From NCBI GenBank assembly GCA_947366895.1, contig CANBBP010000002.1:225495-289494 (forward strand): a DNA stretch of 64,000 nt. Direction: 5' to 3'. The notes below the pieces were generated by a model. It searched no databases, was not told where the DNA came from, and saw nothing but the letters and a program-made list of their open reading frames with translations. This DNA is from an uncultured Clostridia bacterium. GTDB taxonomy: Bacteria > Bacillota > Clostridia > Christensenellales > UBA1242. This document shows, one piece after another, positions 50,760 through 60,112 of the stretch (within the stretch, counting starts at the first letter, position 1; each line of letters starts with the position of its first letter). A program made the position numbers and the translations under genes.

Positions 50760-52925
50760 TTAGCTTTGCGTAAGATCCAAAGTAATTACAGCACTAGAGG
50801 GTATATCATTTTCAGCGTTTATAACCGGTTCATTATTTTGTTCTTTATATTTAAAAAATGATTCTACATCGCTATGTAATACTTCATCACTTTGTTCAGT
50901 AACAGGATTTATATCTAAACTTTCTATTTGTTGAGGACAAGTAACTTCTTGAAGGCTATTAGCATCTTCAAAACTACTACAAATTGTACTTCTCAAATTA
51001 GGTAAATATAGTAAAGTTAAAGATTCTACATTTTGGAAGCATTCCTGTCCCATTTCTTGCAAATTAGGTATACTAAGAGAAGGTAATAAACTGGCATTTT
51101 GAAAACATTGAAATCCCATACTTTGTAAACTAGATACATTTAGAGAAGTTAGAGAATTGGCATTTTGAAAACATTCTTGTCCCATTTCCTGCAGATTAGG
51201 TAAACTTAATTCTCTTAGGGAAGGTACATTAACGAAACTTCTAAGCTTTATTTGTTTCAAATCAGGAAGATATAGAAAAGGTAGAGAAGTTGCATTTAAA
51301 AAATTGTTAAAACTAATTTTTTGCAAGGCAGGAGCTTCTAGTGAGGCTAGGGAATCAACATTTTCAAAACAACGAGAATTTATATTTTGTAACATTGATA
51401 ATTTTAATGATGTTAATGAATTTGCATTTTTAAAGCAATTTTTTCCCATTTCTTGTAAACTAGGAAGTTCTAATACTTTTAGTGATTCTGCATTTTCAAA
51501 ACAGCCATATCCCATGCTTTTTAAGTTAGGTAGTTCTAATGATGTTAAAAAATCAGTATTCCCAAAACAACCATATCCCATTTTTTGTAGATTTGGTAGA
51601 GTTAGAGAAGTTAAAGCATTTCTATTTCCAAAACAATAAATTCCAATGGTATGCAAATTTGGTAGGAATATTGACTTAAGTGAATCCATATTTTCAAAAC
51701 AGACATTTTCTATTCTTTGTAAATTGGGTAAATTAAGTGAAGTTAATCGATTTGCATTATTGAAACAATCATTTCCAATATCCTGCAAATTTGGAAAATT
51801 TATTGATTTAATATATCTATTTAAACAGCAATATCCATCTTTCATATGTTGCAAATTTGGATCGGATATAGAAAGCATTTCATTGTGCTTACCATAAGAT
51901 ATTTGAATATCTTCCTTATCTTTAAATCTTACAGTAATTATTCTTTCTCCATTTTTACCTTTTTCAACGTTAATACTTATTATACCTTCAGTATAGTTAG
52001 GAGTAGAAGATGTATTGCCATCATAAGAATGTATTTTGTTAGTTTTTGTATCTATCACACAATTGTCAACTAAAATTATATGTGGAGGTAATTGGGTAAT
52101 ATTTCCTTCTTGGTCAATAATTATGTTATTTTCGCAGTAGTGAATACCATCTATTTCTACATTTTCTCTATGATATTTGCCATCACTGCCTAAAATATAA
52201 TCTTTAATGGCATTTTGACCTCCATTCTCAATTGTAACACCAAATTGCTTTTCAAAAGCACTAGTCAAACCTGGTACAATATTCTCCAAATTATTACTAA
52301 AAGTCGCATCTGGTCTTTTAACGGTATGATTATATCTATTTTTTATTGAGAAGGATAGAAGTTTACTTTTAGGAAATTGAATGCTAATTACACTAGTTCC
52401 ATATTCGTCTTGTCGCTCAGGTTTTTTAAAATTTTCTCTTTTTATATCATCAACATTATCTTTAACAGCAAACCAAACACGACAACTATTAAGTCTATCA
52501 CCATTAAAAGTGCATAATTCTTCGCCTTTTCTATATTCAGGGGTTTTACCTTTAAAATATGTTGGAGTTTTTCCATCTGGACGATAATAGTAGTGTCTAA
52601 AAGATTGTATATCTTCTTCAGTTAAACACTCAGGATATAGTGTATATCCTACAAGTTTTAGCAATTCTTCGGGTGTTTTCTCAAAATTATCATCCTTATC
52701 TTGCTTTTCTTCCTTGTCTGATATTTCGTAATATATAATGTCTTTAAAGGCTGATAAATTATCTTCATCTTGTAGATCATCGCCTAAGCATTTTGAATGA
52801 GCAAATTTTTTTTCTAAAACTTCAGAAAGTAATCCTTCGGTTTCCAGCAAGGTAGGAAATTCTCGTCTACAGAGATGGGATAATGATTCGCTATAATGTT
52901 TTTTTATCCACTTTAGATCATCCAT
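50760..52925 (-). CDS. BspA-type leucine-rich repeat protein (about thirteen 22-aa repeats), no signal peptide
   Basis: Repeats such as LQEMGQECFQNANSLTSLNVSS / LQSMGFQCFQNASLLPSLSIPN. Confidence 0.85.
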   Translation of the reverse strand: MDDLKWIKKHYSESLSHLCRREFPTLLETEGLLSEVLEKKFAHSKCLGDDLQDEDNLSAFKDIIYYEISDKEEKQDKDDNFEKTPEELLKLVGYTLYPECLTEEDIQSFRHYYYRPDGKTPTYFKGKTPEYRKGEELCTFNGDRLNSCRVWFAVKDNVDDIKRENFKKPERQDEYGTSVISIQFPKSKLLSFSIKNRYNHTVKRPDATFSNNLENIVPGLTSAFEKQFGVTIENGGQNAIKDYILGSDGKYHRENVEIDGIHYCENNIIIDQEGNITQLPPHIILVDNCVIDTKTNKIHSYDGNTSSTPNYTEGIISINVEKGKNGERIITVRFKDKEDIQISYGKHNEMLSISDPNLQHMKDGYCCLNRYIKSINFPNLQDIGNDCFNNANRLTSLNLPNLQRIENVCFENMDSLKSIFLPNLHTIGIYCFGNRNALTSLTLPNLQKMGYGCFGNTDFLTSLELPNLKSMGYGCFENAESLKVLELPSLQEMGKNCFKNANSLTSLKLSMLQNINSRCFENVDSLASLEAPALQKISFNNFLNATSLPFLYLPDLKQIKLRSFVNVPSLRELSLPNLQEMGQECFQNANSLTSLNVSSLQSMGFQCFQNASLLPSLSIPNLQEMGQECFQNVESLTLLYLPNLRSTICSSFEDANSLQEVTCPQQIESLDINPVTEQSDEVLHSDVESFFKYKEQNNEPVINAENDIPSSAVITLDLTQS

Positions 52926-53230
52926 TATCCATAAATCCTTTTATATATAAGTTTTTTATTTTTTTTAAATAAAATTAAATATTCAGTAGGATTTTTATCA
53001 ACATAATTTTTCATTATATTTATTCCTTCACCTAATAATTCATAGCTAAATGGTTGAGTAAAGTATATAGATTTCTTATTTATTATTTTTTCATCTAAAT
53101 AAATTAAATCATTTTTTTCTGGCTTAACTTCTGAAAAAAATTCAAATATTAATTCTTCTTTATTTGATTTTTCATCTTCTAATAAAAAGAAATTGTTATT
53201 TGTAATTTCTTTAATAATTAACCTTTTCAC
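52925..53230 (-). CDS. Hypothetical protein (101 aa), probably co-transcribed with the LRR gene
   Basis: ORF abuts the LRR protein start. Confidence 0.65.
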   Translation of the reverse strand: MKRLIIKEITNNNFFLLEDEKSNKEELIFEFFSEVKPEKNDLIYLDEKIINKKSIYFTQPFSYELLGEGINIMKNYVDKNPTEYLILFKKNKKLIYKRIYG

Positions 53231-53363
53231 TTTTAACTTACCTCTATTTTGATTATAGAAAAAAACATATTAAAAATCAACTGCAATTTTTTTTAACAGT
53301 TGATAATAAGTTTAAATATTTAAATAGTTTAAAAAATTAAAATTATATTTTTAAATTGGGTTT

Positions 53364-53693
53364 AATTATTAAATGGACCCATTACAAAACATTGGTTTAG
53401 TAATGGAAGAAAAACACAAAATCGTAAGCAAACATAAAAAATTTATTATACAAATTTTAGTTTGTAAAGGATTTAGTTTGACAATGGCTGGGCGAGATTA
53501 ACCTAAAACGAACACGATTTTAAATACTATTTTTTGTTTAAAATTATATAAATGGGGTCCACGCAAAAGTAAAACTTTTGTGGGGAAGAAGAAAATAAAA
53601 TCGTAGGCAAACATAAAAAATTTGTTTAATAAATTATTAATTTGAAAAGGTTTTAGTTTAATGATGGCTACCTAAGTCAAAACGATGTTAATC
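53364..53693. repeat. Two imperfect direct repeats (about 150 bp, about 180-bp period), each with a hairpin
   Basis: Shared aattat..aaatgg, aaaatcgtaRgcaaacataaaaaattt, aaggNtttagttt...atggct. Confidence 0.75.
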
Positions 53694-53765
53694 AAAATAA
53701 TATAAACTTTTTGCTCTTGAATTAAATAGGGACAAAATATTTAAAGTGATGTATTTGTGTTACTA

Positions 53766-54431
53766 TTATTTTTCTTCCTTTTTATTATAATTCATGTAAA
53801 TCTCAGATATAGAAGCTTCCATTCTTTCATATAGAGCATTCTTACCAAAAAATTTAAAAAAATCTTTTTCTATTATTTGGATAAATATATAGGCTGAGAT
53901 TACTAGAATTATTATTAATAAAATTATTCTCATACTTGCAATAGAATTTACAGTTTCGCTAAATACCAATGCAATTGTTGAAATAGCTAAAGCTAGAATT
54001 GATACTAACTGACTGGAGCCAGTAATTCTTTTGGGTAGTAGTGCTTGATAATGTCTTAATGCTTCCAGAACTTTAGGTCGAGTATTCACACTATTTTCTT
54101 CTAATACTTTCTTTAGTATTTTTATATCTTCATCATGAATAATCTCATGATAACTATTAATCATTTTATCATAATCTATTATCTTGGCAAAAGTAATTTT
54201 TTCAAACCTAGAGACTTTAATAATTATAACTATATAGCATCCTAAATAAAAAACCAAGGTGCTTATTATTAACAAAATAATGAAAACCGTATCTTTAATA
54301 TTGCGATAAAGATAAAAATAAACTAATAAAGCTATTGCCATTGCATAAGCAAATACACCCATTACGAATATTAATTGATGTTTTCTGGTCATTGATTTTT
54401 CATTGAAATCATTTTCTATTCTTAAGTACAT
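53766..54431 (-). CDS. Membrane protein, four TM-like segments
   Basis: ORF with SD-like sequence; hydrophobic segments. Confidence 0.65.
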   Translation of the reverse strand: MYLRIENDFNEKSMTRKHQLIFVMGVFAYAMAIALLVYFYLYRNIKDTVFIILLIISTLVFYLGCYIVIIIKVSRFEKITFAKIIDYDKMINSYHEIIHDEDIKILKKVLEENSVNTRPKVLEALRHYQALLPKRITGSSQLVSILALAISTIALVFSETVNSIASMRIILLIIILVISAYIFIQIIEKDFFKFFGKNALYERMEASISEIYMNYNKKEEK

Positions 54432-54444
54432 TGTTTCAAATCCT

Positions 54445-55344
54445 TTAAAAACTTCTAAAAGTATCTTTTAGTTCAATATAACCATTTTTATAATCACGCT
54501 CGGTAGTTTCAATTTTGTCTTCTATTTTCTGCCAAAATAATGCTTGTGTAAGAATGTATTTTTCAATTTCATCCTTATTGTGTTTAAATGTCTTTTTAAT
54601 ATTTTTATTATAATACATATCACTATAAAGAAAAAAAGTTTCCATATCCTTTTTTATATAGGTTGAATATTTTAAATTTGAAACTACATCAAATAGTGAT
54701 GTATCGTTTGATTTATTATTAATAAAATATTGGACCCATTTGTTCCCATATTCATCTTCAAAGTAAATGTCAATGATTGCATTTTTATATTGTAGAGAAT
54801 CTTTTGGATGATATATTTTTAATTCTAAAATTTCTGAAGGAGCTAAATTGCAAGATATTATTATGGAATTTAAAAAGAAGTGTCTCGCATAAAGAGCTTC
54901 ATTCCAATTATTTATTTCAATATCAGTGTAAAGATTTATTTTGTTTTCATAATTAGTATGTAAAAATGATCGTACTATTCGTTTTGTTCCTATGTTTTTT
55001 AAGAATATAGTATAATATTTCCAATTGCTTTCATTTTCAAAACCATTGGGGTAATGAAAAATTATATTTTTTTTATCAATTAATTCAGGAGTTCCAAAAG
55101 GAACAATATATACAGATTGTCTGACCGTTGATTTTTTGTCAGGAATTTCAACAGATTGTAAAATTGGTCTATTATCAATTATTGATTTATTTTTTTCTTT
55201 AGTTTTTAATCTGAGTTCTTCCTCATGATGTTTTTTTTCATTTTTTATTGTAAGGAGTACGCCTAAGAAAGTAAATAAACCTCCTACTAGTCCACTTAAT
55301 ATAGATGTGACAATGGGAATAATAATATAATAAGTAATCTCCAT
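54445..55344 (-). CDS. Hypothetical protein with N-terminal TM helix
   Basis: YIIIPIVTSILSGLVGGLFTFLGVLLTI N-terminus; tandem with next gene. Confidence 0.65.
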   Translation of the reverse strand: MEITYYIIIPIVTSILSGLVGGLFTFLGVLLTIKNEKKHHEEELRLKTKEKNKSIIDNRPILQSVEIPDKKSTVRQSVYIVPFGTPELIDKKNIIFHYPNGFENESNWKYYTIFLKNIGTKRIVRSFLHTNYENKINLYTDIEINNWNEALYARHFFLNSIIISCNLAPSEILELKIYHPKDSLQYKNAIIDIYFEDEYGNKWVQYFINNKSNDTSLFDVVSNLKYSTYIKKDMETFFLYSDMYYNKNIKKTFKHNKDEIEKYILTQALFWQKIEDKIETTERDYKNGYIELKDTFRSF

Positions 55345-55454
55345 AAAATAACCTTCTAAATTAATGATAGCATAGATTCTAATATTTTGAAATTAATAAT
55401 TAGTAAAATTTATTTAAAAGTGTTATTTTTGATCTTTAAAATATAGTGGGCTGC

Positions 55455-55478
55455 AAAAATATAGCTAATTTATTCCAT
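55455..55478. repeat. Candidate attL of Element 2
   Basis: aaaaatatAgctaatttattccat. Confidence 0.78.
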
Positions 55479-55590
55479 ATTTTAAAAATTATTTATGAGA
55501 ATTAGATTATAATTATTGAGTTTTAAAGTTTATAAACTTGAATTGTTGTTTAAAATTTGATAAACTATTTTTAACTAAGGAGAAATTATT

Positions 55591-56493
55591 ATGAAGGCTC
55601 ATAAAAGAATAATTATATGGACTTTTTGGTTAAGCATAATTTTTGCTATTAGCACGATTGTTTTTTATATATTACAACAACAAGAAAATCCACACAAAAT
55701 ATATCAATGGTTAGATGATATTAGTTTAAGTTTTACTGCTGGTTTATTAGTCCCATGTATAATTGAGGTGGGGAATTATACATCCACAAAAAATAGTCTT
55801 TACGAAAAATTATTTTCTGAATGTTCTTCATTAAATGGAATATTAAATAGAGAAATGGCAGAGATGCAAATAATAATGGATAAAATTGATAACGGATGTG
55901 GTATTGAAGAAATTGAAATTTATATGAATGCATGGAATATACTTAATAATGATTATTTAAAAAAATGTGAAGATTTTACAAAACAAACAGATTTTACTTT
56001 TATAACTTCAACTGATAAAAAAGTTAGATGCAAAAGGTCCGAATCTATATTTAACACAGTTAATTGTTTAAATAAACTATCAAACATTGTTGTTCAGCAT
56101 CATATTATAACCAAGCATATACTTAATAAGGATACTAACAGTGTATACATAGAATGTTTTAATATGTTTCAAAGCGTAATTAGTATAAAGTCAGAATTGA
56201 ATAAATGCGTTTGGCAAATGGAGCGTTTTTATAGATTTTCAATGGATTGGAATAAATCTTTGCTTATTTACTATGCTCAAACAGAAGATGAACGAGTTAA
56301 TAATTGTTTAAATATTTATAGAATTAGAGCTAATAATAGGTATCAAATGAATCAAGCATTTTCTTTTGTCAAAGAAACTTTTACAGAATTTCCCCATAGG
56401 AAAGATAATGTTTTATCTAAAGAAATTAATAACAAAAAAACAAAGGTTAAAAGAAAGTCAAAAACCAAACCTAAATCAAAAGATAAAAATTAG
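55591..56493 (+). CDS. Membrane protein with two N-terminal TM helices and Lys-rich tail
   Basis: SD aaggag before ATG; hydrophobic N-terminus. Confidence 0.7.
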   Translation: MKAHKRIIIWTFWLSIIFAISTIVFYILQQQENPHKIYQWLDDISLSFTAGLLVPCIIEVGNYTSTKNSLYEKLFSECSSLNGILNREMAEMQIIMDKIDNGCGIEEIEIYMNAWNILNNDYLKKCEDFTKQTDFTFITSTDKKVRCKRSESIFNTVNCLNKLSNIVVQHHIITKHILNKDTNSVYIECFNMFQSVISIKSELNKCVWQMERFYRFSMDWNKSLLIYYAQTEDERVNNCLNIYRIRANNRYQMNQAFSFVKETFTEFPHRKDNVLSKEINNKKTKVKRKSKTKPKSKDKN

Positions 56494-56624
56494 TAAAAAA
56501 TATATAAACGATTACTTAAAAGTGTTTTATAAGCAAACTTATTTTAGTAAATGAATTTTTTAGTCCATAAATAGTTTATAATGCTGTTCATTTCACCATA
56601 TAGATATAAAATAAAGAGGATTAC

Positions 56625-56885
56625 ATGGGTATTTTTAAGCAAAAGAAAATAATCAAAGTAGAAATAATAGAACAAACGACAGGACTATCAGAAGATGATA
56701 AATTAACAAACTATGCTGCTGGACATATGATGGGTGGATTCGATGGTATGGTTCATGCTTATTTATTAAATGAAAGCGAAAGCTCAAAAACTACATTTTA
56801 TATAAGTTATGAAGATGGTAGCACCGAAATTAGATGTGTAAATGATAATAGTTTTGAATATAACAAATATATTAAATTTATTTAA
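56625..56885 (+). CDS. Hypothetical protein (86 aa)
   Basis: ORF with SD-like sequence, tandem. Confidence 0.65.
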   Translation: MGIFKQKKIIKVEIIEQTTGLSEDDKLTNYAAGHMMGGFDGMVHAYLLNESESSKTTFYISYEDGSTEIRCVNDNSFEYNKYIKFI

Positions 56886-56899
56886 ACAAAGGAAAAGAT

Positions 56900-57937
56900 A
56901 TGGAAGTTTTGATAGGATTTGGAATCTTAATGGTGATATCTTTTATAGCTATTATAATATCGGTTGTAGTTAAGAAAAATTATAAAATAACTAAAGAATA
57001 TAGTTGGCTATATACTAATATATTAGCATTAAATTCAAAAACAGAATTTAATTATATAACAAACACAAAGTTACAATTTAATCCTGTTTTAAAATCTAAA
57101 AGGTCATTAGAGATATTTAACATTTCACAATTTATAACTAATGAAATTGAAAGTAGAAAAAGTTATTATTCATCATTATTTAATAAAATTGATGAAAATA
57201 TTTCTCTTTATAACGAATACTGTTGCAAATATAATAATTTGAAAAAATACACTTCTATTGAAGAATTTTCAAAGTTTAAGGATATTAAAATTGGATATAA
57301 AACATTTATTAGATGTGAAAAAAGACTATACAATTCATTAAAATTGAAAGAACCCGTAATGGAAATTTCTGCTCAATGTCATGCTACATATACAAGCCCT
57401 TCAGGAAGAAATCATTATTGGAAAGATGAAAATTTTTCATTTAACCAATTAAAGCAATTTCTAAGAAGAATTGAACTAAATGAAGAACAAAAGATTAGAA
57501 GTGAATTAATTACTCGATTAGAGAAACAAAAAAGGGAAAAAGAAAAACAAGAAAAAATAGAATTACAAAAAAGAAAAAAGGAAGAACAAAGAATTAAAGA
57601 GCAACAACGTAAAGAAAACTATAAACGAAATTTATTAGAAATGAAAGAGGACTACGCTAATAAAAAATTAGAATTAGAGAAAAAAATAAAAGAATTAAAT
57701 CAACGAGAAACGAAACTAGCATTGAAAGAGCAAGAAATAAATAAAAAAGAAAATGAATTTTACGAAGCCACAAAAGAACATATATATACAACGAGTCCGA
57801 TAGAAATCAAAAGTGAAAAAATTGAATCTTATGAAAATCTATCTATTACTCAAAAATTAAAGTTATTGAGGTCTAAATTTGATAGTGGCGAAATTACCTA
57901 TGAAGAATATAATATAAAGCGTAAGGAACTTTTATAA
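56900..57937 (+). CDS. N-terminal TM, coiled-coil protein with SHOCT-like C-terminus
   Basis: LIGFGILMVISFIAIIISVVV; long charged coil; SITQKLKLLRSKFDSGEITYEEYNIKRKELL. Confidence 0.75.
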   Translation: MEVLIGFGILMVISFIAIIISVVVKKNYKITKEYSWLYTNILALNSKTEFNYITNTKLQFNPVLKSKRSLEIFNISQFITNEIESRKSYYSSLFNKIDENISLYNEYCCKYNNLKKYTSIEEFSKFKDIKIGYKTFIRCEKRLYNSLKLKEPVMEISAQCHATYTSPSGRNHYWKDENFSFNQLKQFLRRIELNEEQKIRSELITRLEKQKREKEKQEKIELQKRKKEEQRIKEQQRKENYKRNLLEMKEDYANKKLELEKKIKELNQRETKLALKEQEINKKENEFYEATKEHIYTTSPIEIKSEKIESYENLSITQKLKLLRSKFDSGEITYEEYNIKRKELL

Positions 57938-57938
57938 C

Positions 57939-59081
57939 ATGGAAAAAGATAAACTACAAGATGAAATTTTAGAATTAGAAAAAATTAAAAAATCTCTGCA
58001 AACGGATATAATTGAGCTCGATGATAAAATATTATTTCAAGATTTTGGGATATATCAACCTCAATATAATTTTGCAACCATAGATGATTATAAAGATAAA
58101 CTTGAAGAAATAAGACAGCAACAAAAAGATATGATTAAAAACAAATCAGCCGCTGTATGCAATAAAGCTTGGAAGGTTCAAGGAAGTGAAAAACTCGGCA
58201 AAAAAATGATTGCAGAAAATATTAAACAAATTTTGAGGAATTTTAACATTGAGTGTGATTTATGTATTAGTAAAGTAAAGTTCAGCAATTACGAAAATAG
58301 TAAAGAACGAATTTTTAGAGCTTTTGAGCTTCAAAATAAACTTAATGAGACTAACGATATTTGTATAGTTGATGATTATTATAAATTAAAAATTAAAGAA
58401 TTGGACCTAGCTTTTGAATATCAAAAAAAGAAACAAGAAGAAAAAGAAGAATTGAGAAGAAAAAGAGAAGAACTGAGAGAGGCAGAAAAAGTAGCGAAAG
58501 AAATAGAAGAAAAAAGAAAGGAATTAGAAAAAGAACAAGAACATTATAAAAATTATTTAAAGAGAATCAATGAACAAATTGAGGTAGAACAAAGCGAAGA
58601 AAGGAAGCAATATTTACTTTCTAAAAAGGAAGAATTAGATAATAATGTTCATGATGTTTCATTGGCTTTAGAAGATTTGGATTATAGAGAAGCTAATCAT
58701 AGGGCTGGTTATGTTTATGTTATCTCTAATATTGGTGCTTTTGGAGAAAACATATTTAAAATAGGGATGACTCGCAGATTAGAACCAGAAGAAAGAATAG
58801 CTGAATTAAGTGGAGCCTCTGTTCCTTTTAAATTTGATATTCATGCCATGATATTTTCAGATGATGCACCAAAATTAGAGGCAGCATTACATAATCATTT
58901 TGCGGATAAAAAAGTAAACTTAGTAAATGGTAGAAAAGAATTTTTTAATGTTACGCTTGATGAAATTAAGCAAGTAGTAAAAAATAATCATGATAAAAGT
59001 GTTGATTTTATTAATGTTCCAGATGCAGAACAATATAGAGAAAGTGTAATGATAAGAAAGAATAGAGAGAATAACAAATGA
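57939..59081 (+). CDS. DUF4041 + T5orf172/MUG113 (GIY-YIG-like) protein
   Basis: DDKILFQDFGIYQPQYNFATIDDYKDKLEEIRQQQKDMIKNKSA; AGYVYVISNIGAFGENIFKIGMTRRLEPEERIAELS. Confidence 0.85.
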   Translation: MEKDKLQDEILELEKIKKSLQTDIIELDDKILFQDFGIYQPQYNFATIDDYKDKLEEIRQQQKDMIKNKSAAVCNKAWKVQGSEKLGKKMIAENIKQILRNFNIECDLCISKVKFSNYENSKERIFRAFELQNKLNETNDICIVDDYYKLKIKELDLAFEYQKKKQEEKEELRRKREELREAEKVAKEIEEKRKELEKEQEHYKNYLKRINEQIEVEQSEERKQYLLSKKEELDNNVHDVSLALEDLDYREANHRAGYVYVISNIGAFGENIFKIGMTRRLEPEERIAELSGASVPFKFDIHAMIFSDDAPKLEAALHNHFADKKVNLVNGRKEFFNVTLDEIKQVVKNNHDKSVDFINVPDAEQYRESVMIRKNRENNK

Positions 59082-59674
59082 AAAAATTTTTAAAAAATTT
59101 TATGCTAGTTTTTTTAATTTTATTTATATTAGTTATGTGCATTTTGATACTATATTTTGCAAATTTATATTGTGATGAATATAAAACAAACTTATTTTCA
59201 GCAATTTTTTGTGTGGTAAGTCTAATATCGGCAACAAGTTTAGGTATTATTGCTATATGGCAAAATTATGTTTATAATAAAAGACAAAAACAAGAAAAAG
59301 ATAATCAATTAATTAACTTGAAGAGAGTTATTGCTAGTATTATTGGTGAAAATGATTTGATTATAAAATCTTGGGAAATTTCTAAAAAGAAAGTTTTTAA
59401 TTTGTGTGAAAATACACACTATAAAATGACAAATTTAAAAAACTTTGAGTTTAACATATTTAAGGCAATAAATTTAGAGCCAGACTTTTTTGCTATTATA
59501 AATGATTATAATAACACTGTAAGTGTAATTAATTTTAATATTAATAACTATAATAAAGCAATAAGTGGGAAATTAATAAAAGATATTGAAGATTTTAGAA
59601 ATTTATTAATTAAAAACATAAAATCCTTACAAAAAATAGTTAAGCGATACAAACAGTTTTTTGGTGTAAATTAA
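59078..59674 (+). CDS. Membrane protein with two N-terminal TM helices
   Basis: Overlaps previous ORF by 4 nt (atga). Confidence 0.68.
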   Translation: MKKFLKNFMLVFLILFILVMCILILYFANLYCDEYKTNLFSAIFCVVSLISATSLGIIAIWQNYVYNKRQKQEKDNQLINLKRVIASIIGENDLIIKSWEISKKKVFNLCENTHYKMTNLKNFEFNIFKAINLEPDFFAIINDYNNTVSVINFNINNYNKAISGKLIKDIEDFRNLLIKNIKSLQKIVKRYKQFFGVN

Positions 59675-59683
59675 TTTTTGGGC

Positions 59684-59753
59684 ATTTAGGCGTGTGCTTG
59701 TTTAATACAAGTGGCTCGGCTTTCAGCCTCGCCAAACAAGCACACGCCTAAAT
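59684..59753. repeat. 20-bp perfect inverted repeat hairpin with internal GC stems
   Basis: ATTTAGGCGTGTGCTTGTTT / AAACAAGCACACGCCTAAAT; loop has GGCtcGGCT ttc AGCCtcGCC. Confidence 0.92.
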
Positions 59754-59790
59754 AAAATCAACTTCGTTAAAGCAATTTCCTAAACTAAAA

Positions 59791-59862
59791 GCAAAACTGA
59801 CAAAAGCAGTCGCCACGCGTAAACTTTCCGTTGGCCGACTGCTTTTTTGTTGTCAGTTTTGC
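59791..59862. repeat. Second long hairpin
   Basis: GCAAAACTGACAAAAGCAGTCG / CGACTGCTTttttGTTGTCAGTTTTGC. Confidence 0.88.
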
Positions 59863-59877
59863 AGAGTTTTTCTCTTT

Positions 59878-60101
59878 CTTCTATTAGCCTTTTGGCTAGT
59901 TGTGGTTGCATAGTTTTCACAACTGTCAAGGGAAATATATTTTGTAATAATTACTTTAATTTAGAGATAGTAGATTTTCACTACTATCTTTTTTTTATCT
60001 CAAATATTTCTCCCTCCTTGACAGTTGTATAGAAAACAATAAGAGTAAATATTTCTATTCAAACTATGCTTTTTCTTTTTTTGCCAAAAGGCAAATAGAA
60101 G
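59878..60101. repeat. Three-tier nested inverted repeat upstream of sigma-like gene
   Basis: Outer CTTCTATTAGCCTTTTGGC 59878-59896 / GCCAAAAGGCAAATAGAAG 60083-60101; middle ACAACTGTCAAGG 59919-59931 / CCTTGACAGTTGT 60016-60028; inner AGATAGTAG 59965-59973 / CTACTATCT 59981-59989 plus T-run. Confidence 0.88.
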
Positions 60102-60112
60102 GAGAAAAAATT

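Noticed and set aside
51304-52073. Plus-strand ORFs opposite the LRR gene, showing apparent repeats
   Set aside because: Repeats simply mirror the LRR repeats on the coding strand
53364-53693. CRISPR-like array
   Set aside because: Only two long imperfect units, no short spacers, no cas genes
53364-53693. Retron ncRNA
   Set aside because: No reverse transcriptase anywhere in the window
59847-60032. 61-aa ORF over the nested palindrome
   Set aside because: Lies in structured noncoding leader sequence; better explained by inverted repeats
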